From assembly GCF_024807945.1 (NCBI RefSeq), contig NZ_JANUFD010000001.1, forward strand, positions 434,001 through 498,000: 64,000 bases of DNA. Reading direction: 5' to 3'. The position numbers and the translations under genes are program-made. This document shows positions 35,496-44,232 of the stretch, in pieces. Position 1 is the stretch's first letter, and every line of letters begins with the position of its first letter. This DNA is from Pseudomonas sp. JUb42. GTDB taxonomy: Bacteria; Pseudomonadota; Gammaproteobacteria; Pseudomonadales; Pseudomonadaceae. The notes beneath the pieces are model-generated. The model made no database searches. It was not told where the DNA came from and saw only the letters and a program-made list of their open reading frames with translations.

Positions 35496-37526
35496 ATGCC
35501 TGCCCCAACGTTCCCACGCCACCTCACGCCCCTCGCCGCCGCACTGTTCATGGCTTCCCCCGTCTTCGCCGCCGAGCCCATCGAACTGCAACCCCAGGTC
35601 ATTACCGCCAACCCACTGGGCAGCCAGGCGCTCGCCGCGCCGACCACAGTCCTGAGTGGCGATGACTTGACCCTGCAACAAAAGGGCAGCCTCGGCGAGA
35701 CGCTGAACAAGCAGCCAGGCGTGTCGTCGTCCTACTTCGGCCCCGGTGCCAGCCGCCCGATCATTCGCGGCCAGGACGGCGATCGCATCCGCATCCTGCG
35801 CAATGGCGTCGGCGCCCTGGACGCCTCGTCGCTGTCCTACGATCACGCTGTGCCGCTGGACCCGGTCAATGTCGAGAAGATCGAAATCGTTCGTGGTCCG
35901 GCGGCACTGTTGTATGGCGGCAGCGCCATTGGCGGAGTGGTCAACACCTTCGACAACCGCATTCCTACCGAAGCCATCGAAGGCATTCACGGTGCCGGTG
36001 AACTGCGCTACGGCGGCGCCGACACCACCCGCAGCAGCGCGGGCAAGCTGGAGGCCGGTAACGGCACCTTCGCCTTGCATATCGATGCCAACGCCCGGGA
36101 GTTCAACGACCTGAAGATCCCCGGCTACGCCAAGACCGGCGCCGAGCGTGCCGCCGGTGACGACGATTCGCGCAAACATCGCCTGGCCAACAGCGACGGC
36201 CGTCAGGACGGCGGCGCGGTGGGTGGTTCCTACACTTGGGACGACGGTTACGCCGGCCTGTCCTACAGCAACTACGACTCCAACTACGGCTCGCCCGCCG
36301 AGCAAGACGTACGCATCCGCATGCAGCAGGAGCACTACGCCTTCGCCTCAGAGGTCCGCAACCTGTCCGGGCCGTTCAGCTCGGTGAAGTTCGATGCGGG
36401 TTACACCGACTATAAGCACAGCGAAATCGAAGGCGGAGAGACCGGCACCACCTTCAAAAACAAGGGCTACGAGGCGCGCATCGAGGCCCGCCATCAGCCG
36501 TTGGGGCCGTTCAACGGGGTGATTGGCGCACAGATCAACCGCAATGAATTTTCCGCCCTGGGCGAAGAAGCCTTCGTACCGCAGACCGATACCGATGTCG
36601 GCGCGCTGTTCATCCTCGAAGAACTGCAAGCCACCGACCGCCTGCTGTTCACCCTGGGCGGGCGCCTGGAACATACCACGGTCGACCCCGACGCCAAAGG
36701 CAACGAACGCTTCGCCGCCGCCGACCGTTCCAGCAGCTTTACCGCGGGCAGCCTGTCGTCCGGCGCGGTCTATACCCTGACCCCGGTCTGGTCGGTGGCC
36801 GCGACCCTGGCCTATACCGAGCGCGCGCCGACCTTCTACGAGCTGTACGCCAATGGTGCCCACGTCGCCACCGGCACCTATGAGCTGGGCGATGCCGGGC
36901 TGTCCAAGGAAAAGGCTGTATCCAGCGACCTGGCTCTGCGTTTCGACAACGGTACACACAAGGGCAGCGTCGGCGTGTTCTACAGCCACTTCTCCAATTA
37001 CATCGGCCTGTTGGGGACGGGACGTACGCTCAATGACGAAGGTGAGGAAGACGCCAATGGCATTCCCGAGTACACCTACTCCGGTGTGCGTGCCCGTTTC
37101 GCCGGTGTCGAAGCCCAGGATCACTGGAAGCTGGGCGAAAGCGCCTACGGCAAGTTCGCCCTGGAGCTGTCAGGTGACGTTACCCGAGCGAAGAACCTCG
37201 ACACCGGCGAAGACCTGCCGCGCATCGCGCCGCTGCGTCTGAACACCGGCCTACTCTGGGAACTGGACCGCTGGCAGGCGCGTATCGACGTTGAACACGC
37301 CAGCGCCCAGCACCACGTCCCGGCCAATGAAAGCAGCACGGACGGCTACACCACCCTGGGCGCCAACGTTGGTTATCACTTCGATGTCGGCCAGAGCAAA
37401 TGGCTGGCCTTCGTCAACGCCGAGAACCTGACCAACCAGACCGTGCGCTACGCCAGTTCTATCCTGCGCGATATCGCCCCGGCCGAGGGGCGCAGTATTC
37501 AGGTGGGGTTGCGGACTACATTCTGA
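35496..37526 (+). CDS. znuD: TonB-dependent zinc receptor, ZnuD-like
   Basis: The 676-residue outer-membrane receptor has a signal peptide (ending VFAAEP), a plug domain (about residues 40-150, with SRPIIRGQDGDRIRILRNG and GPAALLYGGSAIGGVVN) and a 22-strand barrel ending in the family signature GRSIQVGLRTTF. The sequence pattern, including the EEAFVPQTDTDVGALFILEE segment, is that of ZnuD-type receptors, which import zinc or zinc complexes. The Zur box upstream supports this. It overlaps the convergent MFS gene by 28 bases. Confidence 0.88.
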   Translation: MPAPTFPRHLTPLAAALFMASPVFAAEPIELQPQVITANPLGSQALAAPTTVLSGDDLTLQQKGSLGETLNKQPGVSSSYFGPGASRPIIRGQDGDRIRILRNGVGALDASSLSYDHAVPLDPVNVEKIEIVRGPAALLYGGSAIGGVVNTFDNRIPTEAIEGIHGAGELRYGGADTTRSSAGKLEAGNGTFALHIDANAREFNDLKIPGYAKTGAERAAGDDDSRKHRLANSDGRQDGGAVGGSYTWDDGYAGLSYSNYDSNYGSPAEQDVRIRMQQEHYAFASEVRNLSGPFSSVKFDAGYTDYKHSEIEGGETGTTFKNKGYEARIEARHQPLGPFNGVIGAQINRNEFSALGEEAFVPQTDTDVGALFILEELQATDRLLFTLGGRLEHTTVDPDAKGNERFAAADRSSSFTAGSLSSGAVYTLTPVWSVAATLAYTERAPTFYELYANGAHVATGTYELGDAGLSKEKAVSSDLALRFDNGTHKGSVGVFYSHFSNYIGLLGTGRTLNDEGEEDANGIPEYTYSGVRARFAGVEAQDHWKLGESAYGKFALELSGDVTRAKNLDTGEDLPRIAPLRLNTGLLWELDRWQARIDVEHASAQHHVPANESSTDGYTTLGANVGYHFDVGQSKWLAFVNAENLTNQTVRYASSILRDIAPAEGRSIQVGLRTTF

Positions 37527-38746
37527 GAAGCGCGCTCTGGTGCAGGCGAGCGCAGGGTTTCCGGCATGGCCAGCATCAGCAGGAGCAGGGCAAGGGCGGC
37601 AACAGCGGCCAGGGTGAGGAAGGCCGCGTTGTACCCGGCCTGCTGAACCACGACTCCCGCCAGGCTACTGCTTAGCGCGGCGCCCACGCCGAACATGGTG
37701 GTCAGGGCGCCGAGGCTGACGTTGAAGCGCCCGGTGCCCTGGGTCAGATCCTTGACCACCAGGGGGAACAGCGCGCCAAACAGCCCGGCGCCGACGCCAT
37801 CGAGCATCTGCACGGCGACCAGCCAGTAAGGATCGCTCGACAAGGTATAGAGCACGCCGCGCACCGGCAAAATGGCGAAGCCTGCCAGCAGCAGCGGTTT
37901 GCGTCCCCACAGATCGGCACGGGCGCCGACCAGCAGGGCTGCGGGGATCATCACCACTTGGGCGGCGACGATGCAGGCGGAAGTCAGGGGCGTCGCCAGG
38001 CTCAGGTCTATCTGCGACAGTTTCTGACTGACCAGAGGCAGCATCGCCGCATTGGCCAGGTGAAAAAGCGCACAGCACGCGCCGAAGATCAGCAACGCAC
38101 GATGATGCAGCAAGGCTTTCCAGCCGGAAACGTGTACGGCTTCGCCCTGGGCATGCTTGTCAAGCCCGCGCGCGACTTCATGGTCGATGGCATCGGCCGA
38201 CAGGCTCGAGACCGCAAGGATACTGGCCAGGGCCATGGCGGCCATCAGGTAGAACACTGCAATCGGCCCGAACAGATACGCGAACCCGCCGGCCAGCAGG
38301 GCGGCGCAGGCATTCCCTGCATGGTTGAAGGTTTCGTTGCGTCCGGTGCGGCGGGTGAAGGCCTTGGCGCCGGTCATGCCCAGGGAGATCGCGGCGATGG
38401 CCGGGGCAAATACTGACGCTGCCGCCGCGCCGAGCGCCTGGGTCAGGGCTACCCAGGTAAAACCCTGAATAAATGGCAGGATGACACAGCTGCCTGTCAC
38501 CAGTAATGCGCCAATGATCACGACGGCGCGCTTGGCCCGGGTCCGGTCGATCAGGGCACCGGCTGGCGTCTGGGTCAGCAGTGCGACCAGTCCGGCAACG
38601 GTCATCACGCCACCGATGCTGGCTGGGTCCCAATGTTGAACGGCCAGCAGATAGATGGCCAGATAAGGCCCCAGGCCGTCACGTACGTCCGCCAGGAAAA
38701 AATTCAGGGCATCAAGGGCAATACTGTTGCGGCGCGAAGGAGTCAT
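37499..38746 (-). CDS. MFS transporter
   Basis: The 415-residue protein has twelve predicted helices. The N-terminal half contains RRNSIALDALNFFLADVRDG and AGALIDRTRAKRA, the latter being the loop 2-3 motif. It resembles the group of MFS efflux proteins found near metabolite or drug genes; no substrate is evident. The start at 38746 follows GAAGGAG on the minus strand. Confidence 0.87.
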   Translation of the reverse strand: MTPSRRNSIALDALNFFLADVRDGLGPYLAIYLLAVQHWDPASIGGVMTVAGLVALLTQTPAGALIDRTRAKRAVVIIGALLVTGSCVILPFIQGFTWVALTQALGAAAASVFAPAIAAISLGMTGAKAFTRRTGRNETFNHAGNACAALLAGGFAYLFGPIAVFYLMAAMALASILAVSSLSADAIDHEVARGLDKHAQGEAVHVSGWKALLHHRALLIFGACCALFHLANAAMLPLVSQKLSQIDLSLATPLTSACIVAAQVVMIPAALLVGARADLWGRKPLLLAGFAILPVRGVLYTLSSDPYWLVAVQMLDGVGAGLFGALFPLVVKDLTQGTGRFNVSLGALTTMFGVGAALSSSLAGVVVQQAGYNAAFLTLAAVAALALLLLMLAMPETLRSPAPERASQNVVRNPT

Positions 38747-38843
38747 CACGGTCAGTCTCGATGCTGAGGCAGGCATTGAGACTCAGTGCGGGTTTTGACA
38801 GGTTAAGTTCCGTGGCCACCGGATATTCTCCGCGCCGTATGCC

Positions 38844-39149
38844 TCAGCGCCAGGCTTCCAGGGAAACCGGGATTCGCAGAGGTTGCTGCGGCGCATCGTC
38901 CAGGCCGCACATTTCGTTGTAGGGCGAAGCATGGACCAGGAAAAACGGTGTCCGGGGCAAACCCTCCAGAAACGTCCGTGCATGCTCCACGGAGCGCAGG
39001 TGCAACACCTTGTCCTGATCACTGCGCAGCATCGAAGTATGGCTGGCTGTGCGTATTTCCAGCAGATAGATACCTGACTCCAGGGAGAGCAGGTTGAGTT
39101 CGTCGACGGTGCCTTGCTCTGCCAGATGGAACAGTTCGAGTTTGTTCAT
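38844..39149 (-). CDS. DUF6482-family protein
   Basis: The 101-residue soluble protein has the family N-terminus (LAEQGTVDELNLLSLESGIY) and a central FLEGLPRTPFFLVHASPYNE segment. DUF6482 proteins are common in pseudomonads but have no known function. CTTGGAGCGCAGC lies before the ATG. The gene is not clearly in an operon. Confidence 0.8.
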   Translation of the reverse strand: MNKLELFHLAEQGTVDELNLLSLESGIYLLEIRTASHTSMLRSDQDKVLHLRSVEHARTFLEGLPRTPFFLVHASPYNEMCGLDDAPQQPLRIPVSLEAWR

Positions 39150-39313
39150 GCTGCGCTCCAAGGGTTTATGCAGTCCCACAGATTGGTGTTTGTCCGGCTA
39201 AAAACGTTCATTCGTAACCCCGGCCGCACCATCCTCCCACGCTTTGCTATTCTTCGCGCCCGGTAACCGGGCCACGGCCCCTACCGTCAACTGAATTGTG
39301 TATGGGAGCTGTC

Positions 39314-40633
39314 ATGACGGCTGATATTCGCCCACGTCCCCCGCGGTTTTCCGGGGGCGACTACAAGACCCTGGGCCTTGCTGCCCTGGGTGGTGCGCTG
39401 GAAATCTACGATTTCATCATCTTCGTGTTTTTCGCGCTGACCCTCAGCCAACTATTTTTCCCGCCGGAAATGCCCGAGTGGCTGCGCCTGCTGCAGAGCT
39501 TTGGCATCTTCGTCACCGGCTACCTGGCGCGTCCGCTGGGCGGCATCCTGATGGCGCACTTTGCTGACCGCCTGGGGCGCAAACGGGTGTTCAGCCTGAG
39601 CATCCTGATGATGGCCCTGCCATGCTTGCTGATCGGCCTGATGCCGACCTATGCGCAGATCGGCTATTGGGCGCCCTTGATTCTGCTGGGCCTGCGCATC
39701 CTGCAAGGTGCAGCGGTGGGCGGCGAAGTGCCCAGTGCCTGGGTGTTCGTTGCCGAGCACGCCCCTGATGGCCATCGCGGCTACGCCCTGGGCGTGCTGC
39801 AGGCCGGGCTGACCTTCGGTTATCTGCTCGGCGCATTGACCGCGACCTGGCTGGCCAAGGTATTCACCCCGGCGGAGATCCTCGATTACGCCTGGCGCCT
39901 GCCGTTCCTGTTGGGCGGCGTGTTCGGCGTCATTGGTGTCTGGCTGCGCCGCTGGCTGAGTGAAACACCGGTATTCATGGCCCTGCACGCCCAGCGTCAG
40001 GACATGGCCGAACTGCCCCTGCGCGCTGTACTGCGTGAGCATCGCCAGTCACTGCTGCCGGCGGCCCTGCTGACCTGCGTGCTGACCTCTGCGGTTGTGG
40101 TATTGGTCGTCATCACGCCGACCGTCATGCAGCAACGCTTTGGCATGACCCCGATGAACACTTTTGCTCTGAGCAGCGTGGGCATTGTCTTCCTGAATAT
40201 CGGCTGCGTACTGGCCGGCCATTTGGTCGACCGCATAGGCGCCTGGCGCGGGGTAATTCTCTACAGCCTGCTGCTGCCCCTGGGCGTCGGCCTGCTCTAT
40301 GCAAGTCTGATCGGCCAATGGCTGCCCCTGACCCTTGCCTACGCCATCGCAGGTCTCGGCTGTGGGATTGTGGGCGTCGTGCCGTCGGTTATGGTCGGCC
40401 TGTTCCCTGCGAAAATTCGCGTCTCCGGGATCTCCTTCACCTACAACATTGCCTATGCGCTGTGGGCCAGTACGACGCCTTTACTGCTGATCATGCTGAT
40501 GCCCTGGAGCCCGTGGGTGTGCGTTGGCTATTGCGCGGTGATGGGCACGGTCGGACTGGGGACGGCAGCATTCTTTGGCCTGCGCCGGGGGATGCAACTT
40601 GAGGGTGCCGAGGCGGCTCATACACCGCGTTGA
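39314..40633 (+). CDS. MHS-type MFS symporter (proline/betaine/citrate-like)
   Basis: The 439-residue protein has twelve membrane segments and the metabolite:H+ symporter features: GGALEIYDFIIFVFFALTLS in helix 1 and HFADRLGRKRVFSLSILMMA in loop 2-3, followed by LRILQGAAVGGEVPSAWVFV. Relatives import proline, betaine, citrate or dicarboxylates with protons. GGGAG precedes the ATG at 39314. Confidence 0.9.
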   Translation: MTADIRPRPPRFSGGDYKTLGLAALGGALEIYDFIIFVFFALTLSQLFFPPEMPEWLRLLQSFGIFVTGYLARPLGGILMAHFADRLGRKRVFSLSILMMALPCLLIGLMPTYAQIGYWAPLILLGLRILQGAAVGGEVPSAWVFVAEHAPDGHRGYALGVLQAGLTFGYLLGALTATWLAKVFTPAEILDYAWRLPFLLGGVFGVIGVWLRRWLSETPVFMALHAQRQDMAELPLRAVLREHRQSLLPAALLTCVLTSAVVVLVVITPTVMQQRFGMTPMNTFALSSVGIVFLNIGCVLAGHLVDRIGAWRGVILYSLLLPLGVGLLYASLIGQWLPLTLAYAIAGLGCGIVGVVPSVMVGLFPAKIRVSGISFTYNIAYALWASTTPLLLIMLMPWSPWVCVGYCAVMGTVGLGTAAFFGLRRGMQLEGAEAAHTPR

Positions 40634-40682
40634 GCGTGTGTTTTTTCGGTAGAAACCGTCGCTGTGACATCCTGGCACCGCA

Positions 40683-40740
40683 TCTGTAGGACCGGCTTTA
40701 GCCGGGAGGACGCTCTCGCGGCTGAAGCCGCTCCTACAGA
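40683..40740. repeat. REP-type palindrome (CCGGCTTTAGCCGG family)
   Basis: TCTGTAGGACCGGCTTTAGC and a diverged complement (GCGGCTGAAGCCGCTCCTAC) form a hairpin after the MFS gene. Confidence 0.82.
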
Positions 40741-40741
40741 A

Positions 40742-41198
40742 AAACAGCATTCATTCATCTGGCCGTTCTCTCCTGTCATGTGAGTTATTGCTCGTTCTCT
40801 ATGTAGTTTATTTCCTACAAGCTTGAAGTCCTTTTCTCTGTTGAACTCATGAGTAATTCCTTGCCGTAATTAATTGTAACTGCGGATTGTAATGCTGTTT
40901 GCGTGAGCTTATGGTTTGCGTCTGGAGTTGCCGGAAAATTAACTGTGTGCAAGTAAAATTGAGTAGGAAGGATTACTTTGGTGTGTAGGATTTTTCTTTG
41001 GTGTGTAGGAGGTTTCTGTACGGTGCTTAGCATTGCTGTAGAGCCTGGATATGCACAGGGTTATTTAATTTGTAACGGTGAACAAAACTTCCTAAAAAAA
41101 ACAAAGTTCAGGCCGATGCACTTTTCGTGGTCAGGATGAATGCTGTGGAAGACATCCAGCATGCTCAGGAACGAGCAACGCGAACAGGAGGAGAACAG
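40742..41198. other. AT-rich leader region without a convincing gene
   Basis: About 460 bases of noticeably AT-rich DNA precede a small LuxR-type gene. It contains a 15-base direct repeat (CTTTGGTGTGTAGGA at 40976 and 40996) and several T/A-rich runs that could be promoters. A small minus-strand frame is present but has no coding signature. No RNA gene is recognised. Confidence 0.6.
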
Positions 41199-41447
41199 AT
41201 GCGTGCACCCTTGCGACAGGCGCAGGTATTGGCCCTGGTGCTGCGCGGCTACCCTAACAAGGACATTGCCGAACAGCTGAACATGAGTATTTACACGGCC
41301 CGGGACCATGTTTCCGCGTTGCTCAAAAAGTACGGAGTTAAAAGGCGTGCCGAACTCATGGCGCTGCATGTGAGTCATGCCCGATTGCGAAAAGTTGAAC
41401 AATCCCCGACATCTGTCGGATTGCGCTCGACTATAAATGGCACCTAA
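41199..41447 (+). CDS. Minimal LuxR-type (GerE) DNA-binding protein
   Basis: The 82-residue protein is essentially a single GerE helix-turn-helix: the scaffold and recognition helices lie in RQAQVLALVLRGYPNKDIAE and QLNMSIYTARDHVSALLKKY. It has no receiver or ligand-binding domain, so it is either constitutively active, expression-controlled, or works with a partner. A perfect AGGAGG seven bases before the ATG at 41199 sets the start; longer frames upstream lack such a site. It is the first gene of the island running to 44232 and may be its regulator. Confidence 0.8.
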   Translation: MRAPLRQAQVLALVLRGYPNKDIAEQLNMSIYTARDHVSALLKKYGVKRRAELMALHVSHARLRKVEQSPTSVGLRSTINGT

Positions 41448-41669
41448 TATTCGACGCTCCAGATAAGGGCGGTTTGTTCATCGTGGAGGGTGTGGCAGTG
41501 TTCTCGCTGTAGTCCGTTTAATGTTACTGCAGCAAGACTAATATTCTCGATAGCACGCTGTATTGCGGGCTGGCGCTATATTCGACTCTTTCAATTGGCT
41601 GTTGAGCGCCGCCGCGTATTCATTACCAGATGCGGAGTGTCTGGGTATTTCACCAAAAGGAGTCACAAG

Positions 41670-42389
41670 ATGAATGCAGTTTCACTTCAACAGGATCAAT
41701 TGCCGCAACCTTCGACCTCGTTGGCCTGCATTGCGGTCGATCCCGTGGCAGTGCGCAACTTCCGCAAGTTGGCGGCCAGGCAGGCGCCGCTGTCGCACTC
41801 GGTCTTGTGCGAGCAGCAGGCCAGGCTGATGGGCCCCAAGGGCCTTTTTGCACAGTTCGCCCGGCAAATCATTGAGCTGGGTCGGCAAGCGCCCCAGCTC
41901 AATGATTTGCTGGAACTGCAGCGTCCCGAGCGCAGGGAGCACGCCGAGCGTGCCGTAGATTTCGTGCTGGGTTTCCATCATCGTCGGTCCTATGCCGAAA
42001 ACCCTTTCGAGCAGCGCTGCCGGGCCTTTCTCGGCGTGGTGGTGTATGACGAACTGGCACCTTTTACTCTCGCCGAGCGCTATGCCGCCAGCCAGGCCTT
42101 ACGCCAGCTCGACGGTGAGTACTTCATCAAACTGATCGCCACTACCCGTGAAACGGTGGAGCGGCGCATTGTCTTCCACGGCCTGCTGCAACATTTCGAT
42201 GCCCTGCTGCCCATCGAACGCAGCATCTACCCCTACAACTATCGCCAGGTTCAGCAGGAGCACCTGCAGCGTGAAGAGGCGCTCTATGGCCGCCTGCAAC
42301 TGGACGCGCCCATCAGCCTGCTGTTGCAGGAGCGCACGCCCGAATGGCTGTTGGCCAATCTGCCGCGCCTCAACCGTGCGGCGGGTTGA
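41670..42389 (+). CDS. Unrecognised helical protein of the 41-44 kb island
   Basis: The 239-residue soluble protein is predicted to be mostly alpha-helical, with no signal peptide or membrane segment. It carries blocks such as SVLCEQQARLMGPKGLFAQF, VDFVLGFHHRRSYAENPFEQ and LPIERSIYPYNYRQVQQEHL. I recognise no family. An AAAAGGAG site precedes the ATG at 41670. It follows the LuxR-type gene by 222 bases and precedes two paralogous genes on the same strand. Confidence 0.7.
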   Translation: MNAVSLQQDQLPQPSTSLACIAVDPVAVRNFRKLAARQAPLSHSVLCEQQARLMGPKGLFAQFARQIIELGRQAPQLNDLLELQRPERREHAERAVDFVLGFHHRRSYAENPFEQRCRAFLGVVVYDELAPFTLAERYAASQALRQLDGEYFIKLIATTRETVERRIVFHGLLQHFDALLPIERSIYPYNYRQVQQEHLQREEALYGRLQLDAPISLLLQERTPEWLLANLPRLNRAAG

Positions 42390-42515
42390 ACAACCACGAT
42401 CCGCCGCGATGGGGCGGCGAACGCGCCGCAACTGACAGAGAGACGTCCAACATAGTTGCAACAAAGCGCCCCGCCATGGACGGCCCAGGGGCTTCAGGTA
42501 AAACAAGGAGGCACC

Positions 42516-43454
42516 ATGAGAGTCCCACAATCACAAATCAACACCATGGCCCAGTTCAATGCCCTCAAGCTCGCCGAGGAGCACACCGCCAGAAAGGCAG
42601 AGACAAAAAAACCGACAGAAACTGCACCGGCGCAGGCCACAAAAAACGCCACCTCAGCCTGCGCTTATACCCCGGCCAAACCCGCTGTTTATCTGGGGGA
42701 GGCTTCGTCCATCAGCGGCAAGACCCTGTTGTTGAGCCGGGTATTTCGTTGCCTCGATCCCAAGATCGAACCGACGGTCATCAATGAGTTCAACGACACC
42801 ACGCGCAAGTCCCCGGACGCGCAGTTTCTGACGACAACCGATCGCAATTTGCTGGGCAATGTCTATGAGTATGCCCAGCAGCAAAATATCGACCTGGGCT
42901 ATGTCGACCAACTGGCCGGTGTCCTGGGTCAGTTTCGCAAGAGCAAGAATGGCGAGCAGATGTCCATGGTCGATATTGCCGTGATACCGGGGCGGACCAA
43001 GAAGTACGACTACACCGACGCCGACAAGGCAATCATCAAGCGGATCATGGACAGCGAGGCGTTCAAGAGCTCGCATCTGGACCCGGACTTTATCCGCCAC
43101 GCTGTCGACAGCAAGTACGCGCATATCCGCCATACCGACTTCAACTTCCTCGAAGCAGTGGTCAACAAATTCTCCGCCGACGGAGAAAAAACCGCGCCGC
43201 TGGGTAATCGTTTCTCGCGCTTTACCGGCTTCAAGGACTACCACGGATCGGCACCGGTCCTGGCAGCCCAGCCGCCAACCAAACCCAAGGTCGATCCGGA
43301 CCTCTCTGGCGACCCGACCCGTAAGTGGGGCGCCAAGGCCAGCTTCTCGACGCCGACCATGGAGCAGATTTTGCGCACCCTCAGCAAAGTCTTGGGCCGC
43401 AACACTCAGTTGGGGTTGTTCGACTTTCTTGCCGACCGCTTCAAGCGCGACTGA
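42516..43454 (+). CDS. Uncharacterised pseudomonad protein, paralogue 1
   Basis: The 312-residue soluble protein lacks a signal peptide. It shares three blocks with the next gene: ISGxxLLxxR near the start, a central AxxQxxDLxYVDxLAxxL block, and a longer C-terminal block including IKRIMDSEAFKSSHLDPDFI and FNFLEAVVNKFSADGE. I recall similar predicted proteins in fluorescent pseudomonads, all without known function. The N-terminal 60 residues are Lys/Ala/Thr-rich and probably disordered, as in secreted effectors. AAGGAGG precedes the ATG. Confidence 0.72.
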   Translation: MRVPQSQINTMAQFNALKLAEEHTARKAETKKPTETAPAQATKNATSACAYTPAKPAVYLGEASSISGKTLLLSRVFRCLDPKIEPTVINEFNDTTRKSPDAQFLTTTDRNLLGNVYEYAQQQNIDLGYVDQLAGVLGQFRKSKNGEQMSMVDIAVIPGRTKKYDYTDADKAIIKRIMDSEAFKSSHLDPDFIRHAVDSKYAHIRHTDFNFLEAVVNKFSADGEKTAPLGNRFSRFTGFKDYHGSAPVLAAQPPTKPKVDPDLSGDPTRKWGAKASFSTPTMEQILRTLSKVLGRNTQLGLFDFLADRFKRD

Positions 43455-43530
43455 ACCGCCGCCGCGATACGCGCGGGTGCTCGTTCGAGTCATCCGCGTA
43501 CCGTATTTCTTTCACAGATGGGGATGAATC

Positions 43531-44232
43531 ATGGCCATGGTCGAATCCAGAATCATCGCGCCGGTGGTGTCCAGGCGTATCGATCTGAACACAGTGAGTG
43601 AGCGCATGCGCGCGGTAACCCGTGCTGCGGTGAAGAATCAAAAGCCGCCCGCGGATGTGTCCATCAGCGGCGAAGGGTTGCTGAAACAGCGGCTGGGCGA
43701 CAAGAGTAAAAACAGCGCGGTCAATGCTCTCGACAGCAAAGCCAGGATCGAGGCGAAACCGGCTATCGAACAGTTGAGTAAGCAGGATCGGGCGTTGATC
43801 AGCGATATTTACTTCCACGCGCGGGAGCAGGGCGCCGACCTCAAGTACGTCGATGACCTGGCCAGGAACCTGGCCCGTTATCGCGAGCAGCAGAGCGACC
43901 CCGACAAGGCGGGCAAAGAGCCGCGGGGTTATTTCTCCGGCGCCGAGCGCATTACCCTCAAGCGTATTCGTGACAGCGAGGCGCTAAGCAGTACGCGGCT
44001 GGATCAGGGGTTTGTGCGCTACATGACTGACCCGGACAAGCCCCGTGCCCACAGCAACCTGGAGTTCATGGAGCAGGTGATGCAGAGGTTTTCCGACAAG
44101 GGCGAGGACGCATCGGCCTTGAGCAGCAAGTTCGCGGAGTACCCCAGCTTGCCGATTTCGGACAAACCCGAGCAAAACAAGCCTACAGAAATGCCGGGCC
44201 TGTTCGGCATGCTGGCCAAGGCGTTGAGCTGA
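43531..44232 (+). CDS. Uncharacterised pseudomonad protein, paralogue 2
   Basis: The 233-residue protein aligns with its upstream neighbour over SISGEGLLKQRLG, AREQGADLKYVDDLARNLAR, LKRIRDSEALSSTRLDQGFV and NLEFMEQVMQRFSDKGED, while gaps and divergence show an old duplication. It has a short polar N-terminus and no signal peptide. GGGGATGAATC lies before the start. It ends one base before the convergent diguanylate cyclase gene. Confidence 0.72.
   Translation: MAMVESRIIAPVVSRRIDLNTVSERMRAVTRAAVKNQKPPADVSISGEGLLKQRLGDKSKNSAVNALDSKARIEAKPAIEQLSKQDRALISDIYFHAREQGADLKYVDDLARNLARYREQQSDPDKAGKEPRGYFSGAERITLKRIRDSEALSSTRLDQGFVRYMTDPDKPRAHSNLEFMEQVMQRFSDKGEDASALSSKFAEYPSLPISDKPEQNKPTEMPGLFGMLAKALS

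Noticed and set aside
40815..41033. A 72-codon minus-strand frame in the AT-rich leader
   Set aside because: There is no convincing ribosome site or motif, and composition does not look coding.
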